DNA of 64,000 nucleotides from Oscillospiraceae bacterium. GTDB taxonomy: Bacteria; Bacillota; Clostridia; Oscillospirales; CAG-272. This document shows positions 10,682 through 19,693 of this stretch, piece by piece. Every line of letters begins with the position of its first letter. The stretch's first letter is position 1. Below the pieces are notes generated by a model. It did not search any database. It worked only from the letters and a program-made list of their open reading frames with translations, and was not told the DNA's origin. The translations under genes were made by a program, and so were the position numbers. Where the stretch lies: assembly GCA_015063845.1 (NCBI GenBank), contig SVTJ01000011.1, positions 3,359-67,358 on the forward strand, read 5' to 3'.

Positions 10682-11161
10682 ATGCTTGCGGCTCTTGGAG
10701 TGGTGTTGCTATATCTCGGTTCGCTCGTTGAGGTGCTTGACGCAACTGTTGCCGTATTGGCATCGCTGTTGTGCGTGTTTGCCGTTATTGAATACGGAAA
10801 GGCAGCTCCTTGGCTGGTGTTTGCGGTAACCTCGGTGTTAGCCATCTTGCTTCTTCCCAACAAGACGCCCGCGATAGAATACGCATTGTTTTTCGGATTT
10901 TATCCTATACTTAAAGAAAAATACGAGAAGAGAAGAGCGCCGATAGCGTGGGTACTTAAGGAGCTTACGTTCAATATAGCTCTTGTGGCGGTATTCTTTG
11001 CGTTGAAATTTGTGGTGCTTGGAAATGCCGTGATACCGATGTATTTTTACGTGATCGGACTTGTTTTGCTCGAGCTTGTGTTCGTGCTTTACGACCTCGC
11101 GCTCACAAAGCTGATAACCTATTATTTGTGTTCACTGAGAAAGAGATTTAAAATCAAATAA
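10682..11161 (+). CDS. Multi-pass membrane protein; true start probably further upstream at a non-ATG codon
   Basis: 159 aa with hydrophobic helices; the frame stays open upstream (SSTKQLAVCAMLAALGV). Confidence 0.6.
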   Translation: MLAALGVVLLYLGSLVEVLDATVAVLASLLCVFAVIEYGKAAPWLVFAVTSVLAILLLPNKTPAIEYALFFGFYPILKEKYEKRRAPIAWVLKELTFNIALVAVFFALKFVVLGNAVIPMYFYVIGLVLLELVFVLYDLALTKLITYYLCSLRKRFKIK

Positions 11162-11164
11162 AAA

Positions 11165-11203
11165 CAGCACAGGCAGGGAATTTACCTTGACCTGTGCTTT
11201 TTT
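11165..11203 (+). terminator. Intrinsic terminator
   Basis: gcacaggcaggg-aattta-ccttgacctgtgc + tttttt. Confidence 0.75.
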
Positions 11204-11215
11204 GTGATTATCTGC

Positions 11216-11670
11216 TTCAAATTAGGATTTATCGGAGAGTTTATGATTGAAATAGGAGATCCCTCGGCGACGCTCGCAAAGCGAGCTGCTCGGGATGACG
11301 ATAAGGTGAGGTGCGTCGAGGACAATATTAGAAAGCAATAACGCTCATTAAGCGTGTCATTCTGAGCGGAGCGAAGCGCAGCCGAAGAATCCCACTCGGG
11401 GGAGATTCAAATTAGGATTTAGCGAAATGTTTGTTTGTGTACCGAACGGGAGCACCAAGGCGCTCCCCTACCAATGTACCAATGTTGAAGGCGGTAGGGG
11501 AGGGGCTTGCTCCTCCCGTTTTTAAATTAGGATTTGTCGAATAGTTAGATCCATCAGATCGTAGGGGCGATTCACGAATCGCCCGTTTATAGCATTATGT
11601 TCTCGTGGCGGGCGAAGAGTGAATCGCCCCTACGGAATTGTAATTCAACACACCGACAAATCCTAATTTA
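11216..11670. repeat. Mosaic of intergenic repeat modules separated by AAATTAGGATTT tags
   Basis: aaattaggattt at 11219, 11409, 11524 and inverted aaatcctaattt at 11658; different palindromic modules between the tags. Confidence 0.85.
11522..11670. mobile_element. MITE-like element with about 17-bp terminal inverted repeats
   Basis: taaattaggatttgtcg ... cgacaaatcctaattta enclosing gtaggggcgattcacgaatcgcccg / cgggcgaagagtgaatcgcccctac. Confidence 0.55.
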
Positions 11671-11696
11671 CCGTGCAAGTGTGATAAACTGAATAC

Positions 11697-11727
11697 AAAA
11701 ACGGCTACCGAAAAACGGTAGCCGTTG
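11697..11727 (-). terminator. Intrinsic terminator after lipoprotein gene
   Basis: acggctaccg-aaaaa-cggtagccgt hairpin, T-rich on minus strand. Confidence 0.8.
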
Positions 11728-11740
11728 ATTTTATTATTTA

Positions 11741-12484
11741 TTAGCCGTTTCCGCCAGTGGAACCTGTGGGTAATCCAAAATATTTACGTATTTCAGATGT
11801 CATCTTGATATAATATTTTTCTGCTTTTCCATTATTATCCAAGTCATATTCAACCTCGAACCAAAGCCCTGTCTTACTTTCGCCAACTTTTTTGAGCTTT
11901 CCATCGGTCATATCTGCTCTCTTTAATGATGTCTTTTGCGTTGATTCAGCAACAGCGGGTAAAGAACGGAGATATATTGTCGAGTCCTTGTAAGTTTCTA
12001 ATGTAATGAGATCTACGGGATCACACGAATTGAACTGTGTGTCTTCTATATTGCTTGATACCCAAGCACCGGAAACATAAAGCTCTTTGGAATCATAGGA
12101 AATCTTATACCACAAAGGCTTTTCAATAGAATCTTTGTCTGAGGACATCGCCAATACTGTGAGTTCTGTGCTAACAGGAACTGTTGTGTGAATTGTAGTA
12201 TCTTTTACGACGGTTTCTGTTCTAAGATTGACACTAGCCATAGTATATACTTTTGCGGGCATATTTTCGGTGACCCATGCGCTTGCAGGAGGAACATCTC
12301 CTTCGTCCGCACCTTTGTTCTCATCGTCATCATCTTTGTTGTTCTTGTTTGCAACAAGTCCGCCGTCATCATCGTCACCTGTGGTGCCTGCTGTGCCTGC
12401 TGTGTCGTTCTTACAAGAAACGAGTGCTACGGACAGGATCATAATAAGTACAAGAAATATGGCGAGTATCTTTTTCATTTTCAT
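11741..12484 (-). CDS. Secreted lipoprotein, SH3b-like domain after an Asp/Asn-rich linker
   Basis: Lipobox-like VALVSC; TMASVNLRTETVVKDTTIHTTVPVSTELTVL resembles bacterial SH3. Confidence 0.6.
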   Translation of the reverse strand: MKMKKILAIFLVLIMILSVALVSCKNDTAGTAGTTGDDDDGGLVANKNNKDDDDENKGADEGDVPPASAWVTENMPAKVYTMASVNLRTETVVKDTTIHTTVPVSTELTVLAMSSDKDSIEKPLWYKISYDSKELYVSGAWVSSNIEDTQFNSCDPVDLITLETYKDSTIYLRSLPAVAESTQKTSLKRADMTDGKLKKVGESKTGLWFEVEYDLDNNGKAEKYYIKMTSEIRKYFGLPTGSTGGNG

Positions 12485-12627
12485 TCTCCTTAATTTTCAA
12501 AAATATGTCAAAAACCCCAAAAAAGGGATTTTATTTAAGCCTAATCATATAGTATATTTATTATACCATAATAGTTATGCTAATGTCAAGCATAAAAATA
12601 AAGTTTTTGAAAAATGTTTTTAACCTT

Positions 12628-13404
12628 TTATTGGTTTTTTTCTGCCTTTATAATGTCTCTTATCGCTTCTATCGCCGTGACGATCGCTCGCTCGGTGTCG
12701 TGCTCCTCATCGTCGCCCGTATCAAGCCCTGCGTCATATCTCTCTTGATTCCAAACCGAGAGGAAAACAGCGCCCGTGCTCAGCCCCAAAGAAGCTCCAA
12801 CGGTAAACAAAGTCGACGCTTCCATCTCACTCGCAAGAACACCGAGACGCTTCCATGCCGTCCATTTTGCGTCAAGCTCGCTTGCTGTGGGCATACGCTT
12901 CGGAGAGTGCTGTCCGTAAAACGAATCCTTGCTCTGAACGATACCCGTATGATGCTTAAATCCAAGTGCTTTTGCCGATCTCACAAGAGAAAAGAGCACG
13001 TCAGCCGTAGCGACGGCGGGAAACTCAATAGGGGCATATTCACGTGAAGTTCCGTCCTGTCTGACAGCTCCCGTTGCAATGACTATATCTCCCGAGCAGA
13101 CCTCAAGAGATATTCCTCCGCATGTGCCAACTCGTATCATTGTCTCAGCTCCGCAAGCAGCCAGCTCCTCAACAGCAATCGCCGTTGAAGGACCGCCGAT
13201 GCCCGTTGAGCAGACAGTTACCGTCTCGCCCTCGAGAGTGCCGTTCCATATCTCGTATTCTCGATTAGTGCTTACGTGATGCGCGCCTTCAAGATGTGCC
13301 GCGATCTTTGCGCATCTTGCGGGGTCTCCGGGGAGAATGCAGTATTTTCCTATTTCTCCCGCACCAACGCCGATATGATATTGCTTTTGCTTAGTATCAA
13401 GCAT
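12628..13404 (-). CDS. udp: Uridine phosphorylase / nucleoside phosphorylase
   Basis: YHIGVGAGEIGKYCILPGDPARCAKIAAHLEGAHHVSTNREYEIWNG; GIGGPSTAIAVEEL. Confidence 0.93.
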   Translation of the reverse strand: MLDTKQKQYHIGVGAGEIGKYCILPGDPARCAKIAAHLEGAHHVSTNREYEIWNGTLEGETVTVCSTGIGGPSTAIAVEELAACGAETMIRVGTCGGISLEVCSGDIVIATGAVRQDGTSREYAPIEFPAVATADVLFSLVRSAKALGFKHHTGIVQSKDSFYGQHSPKRMPTASELDAKWTAWKRLGVLASEMEASTLFTVGASLGLSTGAVFLSVWNQERYDAGLDTGDDEEHDTERAIVTAIEAIRDIIKAEKNQ

Positions 13405-13427
13405 AAAAAACCTCCGAAAAACTCGAA

Positions 13428-14297
13428 TTATCCGAAAATAAGCTCGTAGTCAAAGTCCTGCGTTCTTCCCGCAAGTATGTGATACATATCGTTTCTGTCC
13501 ATTATGTCGTCAACAATTCCGTCATAAGAGGGAAGACCGCACCAAGGCTCGATGCATACGTAGGGCGCATCACTCTGAGGCTTGTGCCAGATGCCCATAT
13601 AGGGGAAGCCTGCAAATTTATACGTTACGTATCTTTCGGACTTGTCGCTCTTCAGCGTTACCGTGTCGCAAATCCTGTCCCAGAATATTGCGTCTATCTC
13701 GAAAAGGCTGTGGTGCAGGGGGACTTTTTTGCCGTCAACAAGGGGATATACTTTCTTTTTGCCCGTGTTGAAGCAGGTGTCCGTAAACATAAGCTGGTTG
13801 GGAGTGCAGTCCTTTGCAAATTCAATATAATAGTCGTCAAAATTGCCGCCGTCAAGAGGTACGTTGAATCCGGGATGACAGCCAAAGGTTGCGGGGAGGG
13901 TCTTGTCTCCGGTGTTCTTTATCTCAACGTGTGAGCTTACCTTATCTCCCTCGAGCTTATAGCTTACTGTAAACGCAAACTCAAAAGGATAGCAAGCGCG
14001 TGTATCGTCGTTTGATTCGAGCAAAAACGTTATGCTGTCGTCTGTCTTGCTTACGACCTTATAATCCATAAGTCTCGCAAAGCCGTGGTTACCGAGATCG
14101 TAGGTCTTGCCCTCGTAGGTATACTTAAAGCCGAAAAGTCTTCCGCAAACGGGGAAAAGCAGGGGAGCTTTTCCTGCCCAATAGGTGGGGTCACCCTGCC
14201 AGATGTATTCGCAATCGCCTTTTTTGACGGAGACAAGCTCCGCGCCATGGTCGCAAAGAGTTACGGTAAGGATATCATTCTTAAGAGTATAGTTCAT
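13428..14297 (-). CDS. Aldose 1-epimerase (galactose mutarotase-like) family protein
   Basis: CDHGAELVSVKKGDCEYIWQGDPTYWAGKAPLLFPVCGRL; GCHPGFNVP. Confidence 0.9.
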   Translation of the reverse strand: MNYTLKNDILTVTLCDHGAELVSVKKGDCEYIWQGDPTYWAGKAPLLFPVCGRLFGFKYTYEGKTYDLGNHGFARLMDYKVVSKTDDSITFLLESNDDTRACYPFEFAFTVSYKLEGDKVSSHVEIKNTGDKTLPATFGCHPGFNVPLDGGNFDDYYIEFAKDCTPNQLMFTDTCFNTGKKKVYPLVDGKKVPLHHSLFEIDAIFWDRICDTVTLKSDKSERYVTYKFAGFPYMGIWHKPQSDAPYVCIEPWCGLPSYDGIVDDIMDRNDMYHILAGRTQDFDYELIFG

Positions 14298-14422
14298 AAT
14301 ATTTTTCTCCGTAAAATATTTTATTTATACAATAATTATATCAACAATAAAAGGTTTTTTCAAGACATATTTCAAACATTTTTTGTAAACAATAAGGGCA
14401 GTAGCAAACTTTGGAGGAAAAA

Positions 14423-15421
14423 ATGCAAAAAAGGATAATAAAGATAAAAAACGCGTCGATAAGCGAGGCTGCGAGTGTGGTGGGAAAGCACGAGGCACTT
14501 GGACCTTTAGGCGCTTGCTTTGACGTGTGCGACACGACCGATACTTTTGGCGCGGACACGTGGGAAAAAGCCGAGAGTGCGATGCAGAAAAAAGCGTTTA
14601 ACAAGCTTGTCGACAAGCTCGACACAATTCCGCAGAGCTTCGGCGCGATGTTTGCGGGCGACTTGCAAAATCAATGCGTGGGCTCGTCTTACGGGCTTAT
14701 GGAATTTGACGTACCTTACTTCGGTCTTTACGGCGCTTGCTCGACCTGCGCAGAGGGGCTAATGCTTGCCGCGCTTGGCGTATCGGCAGGGTATTTCGAG
14801 CGTGCCGCCGCTGTGACGTCTTCGCACTATCTTGCAGCTGAGCGACAGTATAGAAGTCCGATAGAATACGGCGCGCAACGCTCTCCGACGGCGCAGTGGA
14901 CAGTGACGGGCGCGGCGGCTTTTTCGGTGGAACGAAAGGGAGCAGTCGCGATAACTGAGGCGATACCGGGGATAGTAGTCGAAAAGGGAATAAACGACGC
15001 ATCAAATATGGGAGCGGCAATGGCACCAGCAGCGGCGGATACTATAATTGCATATTTTAAGGAGAGCGGTCTTTCACCGCGTGACTTCGATCTGATACTC
15101 ACAGGAGATCTTGGATATGAGGGCGGAAGCATACTTTGCGAGCTGCTCTTATGCGAGAATTTGGATATACGGGAAAGATACAACGATTGCGGTGTTCTTA
15201 TATACGATAGAATACGGCAGGACAAGCATGCGGGAGGCTCGGGTTGTGGCTGTTCGGCTGTGGTGCTCGCCTCTCATATACTTCAAAAGCTAAGAGTAGG
15301 CAAGCTTAAAAATGTTTTATTTATGGGTACAGGCGCGATGATGAGCCCGTCAAGCATACAGCAGGGACTTGCCATTCCCGCTGTCGGACACATGATAAGG
15401 CTGGAGCACGTGGGGGTGTAG
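14423..15421 (+). CDS. spoVAD: Stage V sporulation protein AD
   Basis: EALGPLGACFDVCDTTDTFGADTWEKAESAMQKKA; FGLYGACSTCAEGL; RBS ggagg before ATG 14423. Confidence 0.95.
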   Translation: MQKRIIKIKNASISEAASVVGKHEALGPLGACFDVCDTTDTFGADTWEKAESAMQKKAFNKLVDKLDTIPQSFGAMFAGDLQNQCVGSSYGLMEFDVPYFGLYGACSTCAEGLMLAALGVSAGYFERAAAVTSSHYLAAERQYRSPIEYGAQRSPTAQWTVTGAAAFSVERKGAVAITEAIPGIVVEKGINDASNMGAAMAPAAADTIIAYFKESGLSPRDFDLILTGDLGYEGGSILCELLLCENLDIRERYNDCGVLIYDRIRQDKHAGGSGCGCSAVVLASHILQKLRVGKLKNVLFMGTGAMMSPSSIQQGLAIPAVGHMIRLEHVGV

Positions 15422-15422
15422 A

Positions 15423-15788
15423 ATGGATATGATACTTGATTACGTTTGGGCATTCGTTATAGGCGGAGTGTTTTGTGTGATAGCTCAGATATTGCTTGAT
15501 AAAACGGCGCTTACTCCCGCAAGGATTCTTGTTGGATACGTTGTGGCGGGAGTTATACTCGGGGCGATAGGGCTTTACAAACCGATTATGGAATTTGCGG
15601 GCGCGGGTGCTTCCACTCCGCTTACGGGCTTTGGCTACGTAATAGCCGACGGTACAAAAAAGGCAGTAGAGGAAAAGGGAATACTAGGTGCTCTCAGTGG
15701 CGGTCTCACAGCGTCAGCGAAGGTCATAGCCGCAGTCCTTACGATGTCGTTTATTGCAGCTATTATAAGCAAAAGTAAGCCAAAATAA
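15423..15788 (+). CDS. spoVAE: Stage V sporulation protein AE (AEb type)
   Basis: 121 aa membrane protein directly after spoVAD; FVIGGVFCVIAQILLDKTALTPARILVGYVVAGVILGAIGLY. Confidence 0.92.
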   Translation: MDMILDYVWAFVIGGVFCVIAQILLDKTALTPARILVGYVVAGVILGAIGLYKPIMEFAGAGASTPLTGFGYVIADGTKKAVEEKGILGALSGGLTASAKVIAAVLTMSFIAAIISKSKPK

Positions 15789-15794
15789 AAAGAT

Positions 15795-15822
15795 AGGTGC
15801 TGTCACTTTTGTGACAGCACCT
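15795..15822. terminator. Bidirectional intrinsic terminator
   Basis: aggtgctgtcac-tttt-gtgacagcacct between converging genes. Confidence 0.85.
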
Positions 15823-15828
15823 TTATAC

Positions 15829-16482
15829 TTAAAACTTATCAAACTCGTCCTTGAGCTCTTTCTTGAAAAATTCTTCGAATACCTTATATCCGTCTGCATT
15901 GAGGTGGACCTTGTCGTCAAGGAAGAGAGCATCGTTGAGCAAGGGCTCGTAATCGAGGGGAGAGATATAGAAGCAGTTGGGAGTATTCTCCGCAAACTCA
16001 CGCGCAAGCTTGTTGTAAGCTTTTTTTCTCTCCAGCGTTTTTTCGTCCATCGCTTTCCCTGGGACAGAGCCGCAAACGTAGATACGTATATCGGGGAAAT
16101 CGGTCAAAGCGTACGTTATTACACGCTCTGCAAGCTCCCACGTTTCCTCGACCGTATATCCGAATGCAGATGAGTTTGCGTCACCGATATAAACGAGGAC
16201 CTTAGGATCAAGCGGACGTACCATACGGGGATAATAATAAAGCTGATGCTCGGAGTTGCTCGAGCCAAAGCCTCTGTTTACTGCACAGGGCTTGCCGCTT
16301 TTTCCAAGCAACACCTCACGCATTACAGGGTTGCCGAATTTTTCGCGCCATCTTGTAAAGTGAGAAGGACCGTAAAAAACGATCTGTCCTTTTTCGGTTG
16401 GCTCTGCTTCATACGCAAGCACCTCTTTTTCAAGGTCTGTCTTCCATTTGTCAATATATCTAAGTCCTACTTTAACAGGCAT
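15829..16482 (-). CDS. SGNH/GDSL-like hydrolase
   Basis: QIVFYGPSHFTRW...KVLVYIGDANSSAFGYTVEETW...DKVHLNADGYKVFEEF. Confidence 0.75.
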   Translation of the reverse strand: MPVKVGLRYIDKWKTDLEKEVLAYEAEPTEKGQIVFYGPSHFTRWREKFGNPVMREVLLGKSGKPCAVNRGFGSSNSEHQLYYYPRMVRPLDPKVLVYIGDANSSAFGYTVEETWELAERVITYALTDFPDIRIYVCGSVPGKAMDEKTLERKKAYNKLAREFAENTPNCFYISPLDYEPLLNDALFLDDKVHLNADGYKVFEEFFKKELKDEFDKF

Positions 16483-16597
16483 TACCGTATCTCCTTTTTC
16501 GTTGAAAATCTTTTTATGAATTATAGCACAATGAATGCAATAAGTCAAGGGAAACGGAAAAAACAAGGGAGCTTTTTTAGCCCCCTTGTTTTTTTGT

Positions 16598-17248
16598 TTA
16601 GTCCTCGTTTGTGCTTTCGAGGAATATAACTATCTTTCTGTTGTTCTCAGAACCGATGGAGTTTGTGGAAACACCGTCGATGTTCTGTATCTCAGAGTGG
16701 ATGATCCTTCTCTCGTAAGGATTCATAGGCTCGAGCATAACGCTCTTCTTGTACTTCTGTACCTTAGCAGCCATTCTTCTTGCGAGTGCACGGAGGGTAT
16801 CCTCACGCTTTGCGCGGTAGCCCTCAACGTCGACTGTGATCTTGACGTAAGCTTCTTTCTTTCCGTCAACTCTCTTGTTAGCCGCGAGATTTGCAAGATA
16901 CTGAAGCGAATCAAGCGTATCGCCGTGGTGGCCGATAAGAATAGCAGCCGCCTCGCCGTTTATGCAGATCCTCTTTTCTCCGTTTTCACCGTCTATCATA
17001 GTGACGTCAGCGGTGATGTTCATATCCTCGAGGAGCTTTTCGATGAAGGCAAGAGCTCTTGCCTCACCGCCAACCTCGTAGGTTGCGCTGATCTTAGCGT
17101 CTTGAGCACCGATACCGAAAAGTCCCTTTTTGGGCTCGTCGATCACGGTGTACTCTATCTTATCGGCATCGGGAGCGCCGAGCTCCTTTACTGCGAGCGC
17201 GAGTGCTTCCTCGATGGTCTTAGCAGTTGTGATAACTTCTTTTTTCAC
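16598..17248 (-). CDS. jag: Jag/KhpB RNA-binding protein (SpoIIIJ-associated)
   Basis: TAKTIEEALALAVKELGAPDADKIEYTVIDEPKKGLFGIGAQDAKISATY; KH GHHGDTLDSLQYL; R3H ARRMA. Confidence 0.95.
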   Translation of the reverse strand: MKKEVITTAKTIEEALALAVKELGAPDADKIEYTVIDEPKKGLFGIGAQDAKISATYEVGGEARALAFIEKLLEDMNITADVTMIDGENGEKRICINGEAAAILIGHHGDTLDSLQYLANLAANKRVDGKKEAYVKITVDVEGYRAKREDTLRALARRMAAKVQKYKKSVMLEPMNPYERRIIHSEIQNIDGVSTNSIGSENNRKIVIFLESTNED

Positions 17249-17250
17249 TT

Positions 17251-18447
17251 TTATTCTCCGTCGTTAGTTTTATTGTCTTTTTCCTCCGAGGGAGCATCCT
17301 CGGTGTTGTCTTTTTTGGACTTCTTGTCATTCTTGTCGTCCTTCTTAAGCTTCGCACCGCCCAAGAACTTAGGCATGCTTGCTTCTCTGAGCGCGGCTTC
17401 TTCTGCCTCCTGTGCCTCAAGTGCCTCGCGGCGACGCTTACCTGCTTCTGCGGTGTCGGCAAAGTCCTCGTCATCGATGTGGTGGAGCGAACGGACAACT
17501 CTGCCCGACTTGCCCTTCCTCTCGGGTTTTACGTTCATCTCAGCCTCAGCGGCCTTGTAATCCTCCTCCGTGAAGGTGGGAATAGGCATAGCGAGCTTGA
17601 GGAAATATTGCTTGAGTACGCCAAGAAGGCTCTTGAATATCCAGTAAACACCCATTGCTGCGGGAAGAGTGAAAGAAATAAATACGCTGAACAGCGGCAT
17701 TGTTATATCCATCATCTTGTTGGAGCAGCCCATAGCCTGGTCTGTTGTTGCAGGCTGATAGGAGAGCTTTCTGGTCATCTTCATACTGAAGAAGTAGGAA
17801 AGGAACGTGAGTATCGGAACGAGCAACAGCCAGCTCCAGATATCGTCGACAGGACGAGCTCCGAGATCGAGAAATCCTCCGAATATTCTGAGGTTAGGAA
17901 GGTTTTCGAACATTTCTGCGGTGAAGCCCTCAACGTTTGCAAAGTCGGAATAGGACATGCTCTTCATATCGCTGAGAAGCTCGATGTTTCTTGAAATGTC
18001 GTAGTTGGTCTTTCCCGTTGCGGAAGAAACGATGTTCTTTATCTGCTCGATAGTAGCGTCCTCAAGACGGCAGATATAGCGCAAGGGGTTCATAACGATG
18101 TTATAAAGCGCAAAAATAATGGGGAGCTGAATGAGAAGCGGCAAGCATCCGCCCATGGGGTTGTAGCCCTCTTTCTGATAAAGCTCCTGAACCTCAAGGT
18201 TCATCTTCTGCTTTGTAACGTTATCGTCACGTCCCGCGTACTTTTTGCGTATAGCCATTTCCTTGGGACGAAGCTTTGCTTGCTTGATCGAATTCTTTTG
18301 TTGCTTGATACCAAAGGGCAAAAGGAGTATCTCAATTATCAGAGCAAACAGCAAAAGCGCAAAAATATAGTTATTTCCGACTATCTGATTGCAAAATCTG
18401 ATAACAAAGCCCATCGGCACGTTGATAATATCCCAGATATTGTTCAT
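17251..18447 (-). CDS. yidC: YidC/Oxa1 membrane protein insertase
   Basis: QKMNLEVQELYQKEGYNPMGGCLPLLIQLPIIFALYNIV. Confidence 0.96.
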   Translation of the reverse strand: MNNIWDIINVPMGFVIRFCNQIVGNNYIFALLLFALIIEILLLPFGIKQQKNSIKQAKLRPKEMAIRKKYAGRDDNVTKQKMNLEVQELYQKEGYNPMGGCLPLLIQLPIIFALYNIVMNPLRYICRLEDATIEQIKNIVSSATGKTNYDISRNIELLSDMKSMSYSDFANVEGFTAEMFENLPNLRIFGGFLDLGARPVDDIWSWLLLVPILTFLSYFFSMKMTRKLSYQPATTDQAMGCSNKMMDITMPLFSVFISFTLPAAMGVYWIFKSLLGVLKQYFLKLAMPIPTFTEEDYKAAEAEMNVKPERKGKSGRVVRSLHHIDDEDFADTAEAGKRRREALEAQEAEEAALREASMPKFLGGAKLKKDDKNDKKSKKDNTEDAPSEEKDNKTNDGE

Positions 18448-18488
18448 TTGATAAATAGTTTCCGTGTGGGAGCACGAAAAATCCTCTC

Positions 18489-18824
18489 TTATTTATTTGC
18501 GGTAGTGTCATTGTCATGAGCCGCAAGCTCATTTTCCACAACGTCATTGTGCGGTGTGGCATTTCTTGTCGCCTTGTCCGTATCGTACTTCGGTATTCTC
18601 TTATGCTTTCGCTCGGGGACGGGATCGTGCCCACCCGCGCAAAACGGATTGCAGCGCAATATGCGCCAAACGCTTAGACCGAAGCCAACGAAAAAGCCAC
18701 GTTTCATAAATGCATCAACTGCATAGGCAGAGCATGTGGGCGTAAACCTACATGACGGATTTCCTTTCAGTGGCGATAAAAATTTTTGATAAAAGCGGAT
18801 AAGCCAAACGCAAACATACTTCAT
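18489..18824 (-). CDS. yidD: Membrane protein insertion efficiency factor YidD
   Basis: IRFYQKFLSPLKGNPSCRFTPTCSAYAVDAFMKRGFFVGFGLSVWRILRCNPFCAGGHDPVP. Confidence 0.96.
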   Translation of the reverse strand: MKYVCVWLIRFYQKFLSPLKGNPSCRFTPTCSAYAVDAFMKRGFFVGFGLSVWRILRCNPFCAGGHDPVPERKHKRIPKYDTDKATRNATPHNDVVENELAAHDNDTTANK

Positions 18825-19228
18825 ATTTTTTTACTATTATCCGCACATTCTTCATCGGTCTGCTTCAGCAGCCCGAGCTGAGAAAAGGCGGCTCTCATTT
18901 CTTCCGCGACCTGTGTGCTTTTGGCATCGAGCACTGCATTTCGCGGACTTATGACAATAAGGTTGCCCGTATAAAGCTCGTCCTTGAGCGTGTCATACGC
19001 CGCTCTGACCACTCTCTTAGCGCGATTTCTTTGAACTGCTCCTCCAAGCTTTTTGGAAACCGAAAGACCAAGACGGTTTACATATTTCTTTTCGGGGTGT
19101 GCGTTCATTATCCTTTTCGCGGCAAGATCGCGGAGAACGTATACGGCAACGTATTTTCCGACCTGTCGCTTACCCTTTTGGAAAGCCTTGTTATACAGAT
19201 GGTGTTCTCTTATTGCAATGTTTTTCAT
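18821..19228 (-). CDS. rnpA: Ribonuclease P protein component
   Basis: NRLGLSVSKKLGGAVQRNRAKRVVRAAYD (RNR motif). Confidence 0.95.
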   Translation of the reverse strand: MKNIAIREHHLYNKAFQKGKRQVGKYVAVYVLRDLAAKRIMNAHPEKKYVNRLGLSVSKKLGGAVQRNRAKRVVRAAYDTLKDELYTGNLIVISPRNAVLDAKSTQVAEEMRAAFSQLGLLKQTDEECADNSKKI

Positions 19229-19310
19229 AATAAATACCTATATACCAAAAACCCCGATGAACATAGCAATGTCATCGGCGGTTTTATGTTTTTTCTCGGT
19301 TTTCCGAAAA

Positions 19311-19445
19311 TTAATAGGTCAGTCTTTTTCTGCCTTTAGCGCGTCTTCTCTTGAGTACGTTTCTTCCGTCAGCAGTAGCCATTCTCTTTCTGAAGCCGTG
19401 CTCTTTCTTTCTCTGACGCTTTTTGGGTTGATAAGTTCTAAGCAT
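19311..19445 (-). CDS. rpmH: 50S ribosomal protein L34, absent from ORF track
   Basis: [56 protein letters not shown] upstream. Confidence 0.98.
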   Translation of the reverse strand: MLRTYQPKKRQRKKEHGFRKRMATADGRNVLKRRRAKGRKRLTY

Positions 19446-19634
19446 TCTCTGCACCTCCTTAGTTTTGTTTGCATCCCGGATTTCGAGACATCCGGAATTG
19501 CTCCGGAAGCGTGTTGCTTTTCAGCCAAATTTACGCTTTTATACAATGACATCTTATATTAAACCATATTTTGTTTCATTTGTCAAGAGATTTTTTCATT
19601 TTTTCGATAAAAAACAAAAAATGCGGTGCCCGAC

Positions 19635-19663
19635 TTGAAATAATATGGCAACTGTGCTATAAT
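19635..19663 (+). promoter_or_regulatory. Sigma-A promoter for holA
   Basis: TTGAAA-N17-TATAAT. Confidence 0.75.
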
Positions 19664-19693
19664 ATTATATATTATGAAAGGAGGGACGCTGAT

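Noticed and set aside
16586-17560. 324-aa plus-strand ORF
   Set aside because: Antisense to jag and yidC; Ser/Leu-rich low-complexity translation.
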